The notes under the pieces: model-generated | Seen by the model: the letters and a program-made list of their open reading frames with translations, nothing else | What the model was told of the DNA's origin: nothing | The model's database searches: none | Origin: Myxococcales bacterium | GTDB lineage: Bacteria > Myxococcota_C > UBA6777 | DNA: 10,930 nucleotides | Assembly (NCBI GenBank): GCA_027005175.1 | Contig: JALTMC010000637.1 | Coordinates: 1,858-12,787, forward strand | Direction: 5' to 3' | Part shown: positions 7,238-10,930 of the stretch, piece after piece | Numbering within the stretch: position 1 is the stretch's first letter | Layout of the letters: every line of letters starts with the position of its first letter | Made by a program: the position numbers and the translations under genes

Positions 7238-8956
7238 CTATAAAGGCTGCAGGGTGAGGTGTGGTTGGCGTCGATGAATGTGCAGTCGATAGAATTTTCG
7301 ATGTGGAAAAACTTTTCGTAGTAGAGGAAGATACTTCGGATGATCTCTGACGAGTAGGATCTTGTTCGACAAGTTGGGGTGGGGAGGGCGCCAATCCACA
7401 ACACAACTTCGAACCCAAAAGTACTTTTGTACTTTGGCCCAATATTGATGGCGTAGGGGAGTGAGCACTACAGCATTTTTTATCCCTGAGCGCTCTAAAA
7501 AGTGATAGGGGCCTGCATTCACTTCTGCCTGCGCTCGGAGTGCCGACAGGTGCCAGAATTGAAAAGAAACCATGGCAACAAGCAAATAACCAGCAATCAT
7601 TCCACTCCAAGGGAGCAGAGTTTGAGAGTTTGTGAAGTAGCTGCGGAGTTCGAGCCACCCTGCTGAGGCCAACAAGGTCAAAGGAATGACACTGTCTGCG
7701 TAATGGAGTGGTCCGACGACATGAACACCAAAGTCGCTATGGGCTAAGCCTAGTAGGAATATGGAGAGAACAGAGAAACCTAGAAGTTTTTCAAAATGCC
7801 CACGACGCAGGCCGATTGCGGCGAGGATTCCACCAAGTGGGCCGAGAAAAAAAATAGAGACTAGCAACATATTGGTACTTACATTACCGCCCAGTCTTCG
7901 GAGAAATCCGTGCCCTGTGTAGTCAACATTATGCAAGCGACCTTCAGCAAAGCGCGCAGGAAGCCAAAATGTGCCAGTGATCTGATGATTAAAGAAGGCA
8001 AAGAATAGCATGGGGAGAAACAAGCCAAGAGCTACAAATCCGATGGAAAGTAATGCCTGTTTTCGTGTTTCTTGTTTGTGCAAAAGATAGATCCGGTAGA
8101 GTGCGAAGGGCAATGCGATTGCCGCAGACTCAAAGGGGCGTGTACAGATGGCTAGACCAAGTAGTCCCCCCACAACGAACCATCGCCAGCGGGAGGATGG
8201 TTGCTCTGCCCAGAGATAGGCGAGTAGAAAAGCTGCAAGGAAGCCACGTGAAATGACATGGCTGTGTTCTGTCATCGACAATGTGAGTGCCATGGGTGAG
8301 AATAGAAAAAAGGTGGCTGCCCAGAATGCTCCTTCGCGACCCATACGTTGGTGTGCAATCCATGCAACGATAACTGCTGTGAGTGCTGCGAAGATGGAAT
8401 GCACAAAGGCTTTAATACCAAGCCATTCATTCACAGTGGATGCTAGAATAGGACCAGGCCAATCAATACTGGCGATTCCTCCAGCACGCACAATAAGAAA
8501 ACGGGTTGGAAAGGCATGCAGCGGTTTGAATATGGGTGCCAAGAGGTGACCGCTCACCAGTGCTTGCGCAGCAAATGTGACAGCATTCTCATCATCTGTA
8601 ACAGGGAAGTTGAGTAAGATCCATTCACGTCCAACACGTGCGAGAGCAAACCAGAAGATGCCCAAAAGGACACCTGCCATGAGCCACTCTCGCCGTTTCA
8701 TTGATTGGAGATTTTGCCAGAGCTTGCCGCCTTTTTCTTGTGCCCAATGATGCAAAGCCATACCGATTAGAATACCGCCAGGACAGGCCAACAATGTATG
8801 GGCTAACCAGAAGTTCAAAGAGCCTGGAAAAGTCAGACCCAGTTGTGCCGCAAAAGTGAGAGTCATTCCTGTCACACTCATACTTTGCGCGAAGAAGAGG
8901 AGCAGTAGTAGCAACCCCGCAAGAAATAGCCCTAAGTGAAACTTCTTTTGCTGCAT
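7238..8956 (-). CDS. Polytopic membrane protein, probable GT-C type glycosyltransferase
   Basis: The 572-residue product begins MQQKK and has about ten or more hydrophobic segments (for example near 8-28, 50-68, 92-107, 186-200, 211-225, 260-272, 302-322, 363-382, 391-404 and 452-466). A soluble C-terminal tail of roughly 90 residues is rich in basic residues and histidine. The first large loop after the third hydrophobic segment carries FPVTDDENAV, with acidic residues at 121-123. This matches the catalytic-loop acidic motif of GT-C enzymes (PMT/ArnT type), which use polyprenyl-phosphate sugars and act at the outer face of the membrane. TRPFE (272-276) lies at the end of a later membrane segment. 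The ATG has only a weak AAAAGA ribosome site. No sugar pathway genes are adjacent, so donor and acceptor are unknown. A non-enzymatic membrane protein cannot be excluded, because full-length similarity to a named family was not recognised. Confidence 0.75.
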   Translation of the reverse strand: MQQKKFHLGLFLAGLLLLLLFFAQSMSVTGMTLTFAAQLGLTFPGSLNFWLAHTLLACPGGILIGMALHHWAQEKGGKLWQNLQSMKRREWLMAGVLLGIFWFALARVGREWILLNFPVTDDENAVTFAAQALVSGHLLAPIFKPLHAFPTRFLIVRAGGIASIDWPGPILASTVNEWLGIKAFVHSIFAALTAVIVAWIAHQRMGREGAFWAATFFLFSPMALTLSMTEHSHVISRGFLAAFLLAYLWAEQPSSRWRWFVVGGLLGLAICTRPFESAAIALPFALYRIYLLHKQETRKQALLSIGFVALGLFLPMLFFAFFNHQITGTFWLPARFAEGRLHNVDYTGHGFLRRLGGNVSTNMLLVSIFFLGPLGGILAAIGLRRGHFEKLLGFSVLSIFLLGLAHSDFGVHVVGPLHYADSVIPLTLLASAGWLELRSYFTNSQTLLPWSGMIAGYLLVAMVSFQFWHLSALRAQAEVNAGPYHFLERSGIKNAVVLTPLRHQYWAKVQKYFWVRSCVVDWRPPHPNLSNKILLVRDHPKYLPLLRKVFPHRKFYRLHIHRRQPHLTLQPL

Positions 8957-9027
8957 GTTAAATCTTTTTGTAACCTATCGTGTCTATGCTATGAGAGGGA
9001 ATCCGGCCAACTTTACATAACATGGAT

Positions 9028-9033
9028 ATTATA
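9028..9033 (-). promoter_or_regulatory. Possible -10 box of the membrane-protein gene
   Basis: A perfect TATAAT on the minus strand, about 72 bases before the ATG at 8956. No good -35 hexamer is seen at 16-18 bases. Inverted copies of an 8-mer (TAACCTAT at 8971-8978, ATAGGTTA at 9031-9038) flank the presumed leader; their meaning is unclear. Confidence 0.35.
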
Positions 9034-9230
9034 GGTTATCAATGCCTTCTATAGGAATGGCGACCGGCTATGTTGAACAAGTGCGGGAATCGTAAACCCC
9101 GAAGGTTCTAGCGGATGTAGATCGAAATACTCAAGTTGCTTTCTCCTTACTCCTAGGGAAAGTAGAGGCCCCACACATTTAGATTCCCCCCCTACCTGAG
9201 TCTTTGTTTTTCTTTGCCGCGAGTTCTGCC

Positions 9231-9407
9231 ATGGACTGTCATATTTTCCCAACGCCGTTTGCTCTCGCGATGCAAACGTTGGTCTCAGATTGGAAAAACG
9301 CGGTGAACCATGGTAGTCTGATCGAACAAAGAGATAGTTACTTTTTGTTTTTGCTGTGGGCTTGCTTGTATGTCATTGAGAGAGCCCATAAACATCCTGG
9401 GGATTGA
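9231..9407 (+). CDS. Hypothetical small ORF in the divergent intergenic region
   Basis: An ATG-initiated frame of 58 codons (the frame also extends to a TTG at 9204), ending 65 bases before the acyltransferase start. The protein has a mixed, protein-like composition with a hydrophobic stretch around YFLFLLWACLYV and a charged tail. There is no convincing ribosome site and I recognise no family. The rest of the 8957-9472 gap shows no further gene, RNA or repeat that I can support. It may equally be chance open sequence. Confidence 0.2.
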   Translation: MDCHIFPTPFALAMQTLVSDWKNAVNHGSLIEQRDSYFLFLLWACLYVIERAHKHPGD

Positions 9408-9472
9408 GTCCTGCAAACTCCTGGAGTGCTCGTCATCACTCTCACCGAATTCTCGTTCGATAAGGTATTTCG

Positions 9473-10324
9473 TTGACTACATTTCATCGCCCCACAGACA
9501 AAGAACTCGCTCTCGGAATCCGGCTGATGGAGCCCTGGTTCCGGTTGTGTCGTCCTCTCTTTTTTGGCTGGGAGAATATTCCAGCCGATCGACCACTGCT
9601 CTTTGTTGGCAATCATACCCTCTATGGGGTCATCGATGCTCCCATCCTATTTCTTGAACTACTGCAACAAAAAAATATATTTTTGCGTTCTCTTGGCGAT
9701 CGCTTTCACTTTCACGTTCCGATCTGGAGAGATCTATTACAGCGTTACGGTGTGGTGGAAGGCTCACGAGAAAACTGTGGACGGTTGATGAAACAGGGAG
9801 AGTCTATCCTGGTCTTTCCAGGTGGAGGTCGTGAAGTCGCAAAAAAGAAAGGTGAAAAGTATAAGCTGGTGTGGAAAAAACGGATGGGCTTTGCTCGAAT
9901 GGCGATCGAGCATCACTGCACGATCGTCCCTTTCTCTGCTGTTGGTGTCGAGGATATGTTTGATGTTCTCTTGGATAGCGATGCTGTGATGGCCTCTCCT
10001 CTTGGCTCTTTGTTGCGCAAATTTAATATACGCACTGATGTTATTCTCCCTCTTTCGGTGGGAACAGGGCCAATGAAACTACCCCGCCTGGAGCGATTTT
10101 ATTTCCAGTTCGCACCCCCCATCTCCACCGCAGATTATGCCGGTGACTTTGAGAACAAAGAAGCCTGTTGGCAACTGCGTGAGCGCACCCGCGAGGCCAT
10201 TGAAGATGGCCTCCAACAACTCATTGAGTTTCAACATAACGATCCCGAACGCTGGCTCACTCCCTCTCTGTCACAACTCGCCCAACAAAGCATGACTTGG
10301 CTCTCCGCCTGGAGAAATAGATAA
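9473..10324 (+). CDS. PlsC/TMEM68-like acyltransferase
   Basis: From a TTG start the product is 283 residues. The TTG is preceded by AAGG seven bases upstream, and an in-frame stop at 9461 rules out most earlier starts. A later ATG at 9527 is possible. The first motif is VGNHTLYGVID, with His48 and Asp55. It is followed by an FPGGGRE motif (115-121), then GEKYKLVWKKRMGFARMA and IVPFSAVGVED (151-161). This combination is typical of the lysophospholipid acyltransferase superfamily, in particular the TMEM68/phytyl-ester-synthase/DGAT-like branch, which transfers an acyl group from acyl-CoA or acyl-ACP to a glyceride or alcohol. The spacing from His to Asp is longer than the classical HX4D. No signal peptide or long membrane helix is evident; peripheral membrane association is likely. 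Its acyl donor could be the product of the nearby FAS-I, which is inference. The last dozen codons lie inside a 60-bp tandem repeat. Confidence 0.9.
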   Translation: MTTFHRPTDKELALGIRLMEPWFRLCRPLFFGWENIPADRPLLFVGNHTLYGVIDAPILFLELLQQKNIFLRSLGDRFHFHVPIWRDLLQRYGVVEGSRENCGRLMKQGESILVFPGGGREVAKKKGEKYKLVWKKRMGFARMAIEHHCTIVPFSAVGVEDMFDVLLDSDAVMASPLGSLLRKFNIRTDVILPLSVGTGPMKLPRLERFYFQFAPPISTADYAGDFENKEACWQLRERTREAIEDGLQQLIEFQHNDPERWLTPSLSQLAQQSMTWLSAWRNR

Positions 10325-10467
10325 CAAACAGGATAGCTTGGTGACAAAAGCATGACTTGGCTCTCCGCCTGGAGAAATAGATAACAAACAGGATAGCTTG
10401 ATGACAAAAGCATCACTTGATCCTCTGTCCGGACAGATTGACAACAAACAGGATAGCTTGATGACAA
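10287..10467. repeat. 60-bp tandem repeat overlapping the acyltransferase 3' end
   Basis: Three consecutive units begin at 10287, 10347 and 10407, with an exact 60-base period. Units one and two differ at a single position (10341 against 10401). Unit three is diverged in its first half but keeps AACAAACAGGATAGCTTG. Unit one contains the last codons and the TAA of the acyltransferase; the others are non-coding copies of that end. Units one and two contain a small dyad, TCTCC-GCCT-GGAGA, and unit three a 14-base perfect palindrome, TCTGTCCGGACAGA, at about the same place. These might act as terminator-like or protein-binding hairpins, but there is no T-tract. Confidence 0.9.
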
Positions 10468-10602
10468 GCAGTGTATGCTTGAAGCTATGATGTTATCTGA
10501 TCTTCACCACTGATGTGGACTTCGATCCAGATATATCCGGATTCTTTCCATTCTCAAAAATCTTGGCCTGTATTTTGCTGATGAGATGATTTGTAACTTG
10601 CA
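10468..10602. other. Unique spacer between two repeat arrays
   Basis: About 135 bases of unique, AT-richer sequence separate the 60-bp and 16-bp arrays. It includes a short dyad (CCAC, TGAT, GTGG near 10508) and the 8-base palindrome ATCCGGAT. No gene or RNA is recognised. An ATG at 10586 opens a plus-strand frame of 115 codons that enters the 16-bp array and leaves the window without a stop; this is probably an effect of the repeat composition. Confidence 0.5.
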
Positions 10603-10930
10603 CGCGAACCCGGTTACAGACGAACCCGGTCGCAGACAAGCCCGATCGCAGACGAGCCCGGTCGCAGACAAGCCCGATCGCAGACAAGCCCGATCGCAGA
10701 CGAGCCCGGTCGCAGACGAGCCCGGTTGCAGACGAACCTGGTTGCAGACGAGCCCGGTTGCAGACGAACCTGGTTGCAGACGAGCCCGGTCGCAGACGAA
10801 CCTGGTTGCAGACAAGCCCGGTCGCAGACGAACCTGGTTGCAGACAAGCCCGGTCGCAGACGAACCTGGTCACAAGCGAGCCTGGTCACAAGCGAGCCTG
10901 GTCACAAGCGAGCCTGGTCACAAGCGAGCC
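10603..10930. repeat. 16-bp tandem repeat array, at least 20 units
   Basis: Twenty complete 16-bp units and a partial one run to the window edge, so the array is longer than seen. The consensus is GACGARCCYGGTYGCA. Early units use GAGCCC, AAGCCC or CCCGAT variants. From about 10715 to 10858 the units largely alternate between GACGAACCTGGTTGCA and a GAGCCC or AAGCCC form, giving a 32-bp higher-order period. The last three full units are identical, AGCGAGCCTGGTCACA. Because 16 is not a multiple of three, each reading frame gives a 16-residue peptide period. All three plus-strand frames are stop-free through the array. This looks like a minisatellite; it has no unique spacers and is not CRISPR. 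Confidence 0.95.

Noticed and set aside
7197-7658. 153-codon minus-strand frame overlapping the end of the membrane-protein gene
   Set aside because: It is a shifted-frame shadow of the 572-codon gene. It is low in hydrophobic structure and rich in Ser/Pro, as expected for an out-of-frame translation.
10231-10467. Minus-strand frame with a 20-residue repeat
   Set aside because: The 60-bp tandem repeat is a multiple of three, so any frame repeats. It is antisense to the acyltransferase 3' end and has no other support.
10493-10889. Three overlapping minus-strand frames of 91-126 codons with Cys/Arg/Ser-rich 16-residue repeats
   Set aside because: They are translations of the 16-bp repeat in different frames. 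They start inside the array at GTG codons and resemble no protein; open reading is a by-product of a stop-free unit.
10603-10930. CRISPR array
   Set aside because: The units are directly adjacent 16-mers without unique spacers, and no cas genes are present.

Overview
This window looks like bacterial chromosomal DNA of moderate GC content centred on lipid synthesis. The evidence for bacteria is sigma-70-like promoters, a TetR regulator and TTG/ATG starts. The dominant object is the 5' two thirds of a giant gene on the minus strand. It starts at 6107 and leaves the window at base 1 without a stop. Its 2035 complete codons read as a type I (fungal/mycobacterial-style) fatty acid synthase: acyltransferase, FMN enoyl reductase, hot-dog and MaoC-type dehydratase, malonyl/palmitoyl transferase, acidic linker, and the beginning of the acyl carrier protein. 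The window ends two codons after the predicted phosphopantetheine serine. Ketoreductase and ketosynthase should lie beyond base 1. The base composition is unlike the high-GC Corynebacteriales, where bacterial FAS-I is best known. The host may be a non-actinobacterial lineage, but I cannot name it.

Upstream of the FAS gene, on the same strand, is a TetR-family regulator (6480-7076). Both promoters carry a perfect 20-bp palindrome with the same 8-4-8 layout and a shared core (GAYTCACWARTC). In the FAS promoter it covers the spacer and -10 box; in the regulator promoter it sits at the start site. This looks like a local FasR-like circuit: a TetR protein controlling itself and the FAS gene.

Further right is a minus-strand polytopic membrane protein of the GT-C glycosyltransferase type (7238-8956). 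A 516-bp divergent intergenic region follows, and then a plus-strand PlsC/TMEM68-like acyltransferase (9473-10324) that could use acyl-CoA made by the synthase.

The non-coding DNA contains three unrelated tandem repeats. One has a 14-bp unit between the regulator and FAS (6384-6467). One has a 60-bp unit that duplicates the 3' end of the acyltransferase gene (10287-10467). One is a 16-bp array that fills the right end and continues past the window (10603-10930). I see no tRNA, rRNA, transposase or CRISPR.
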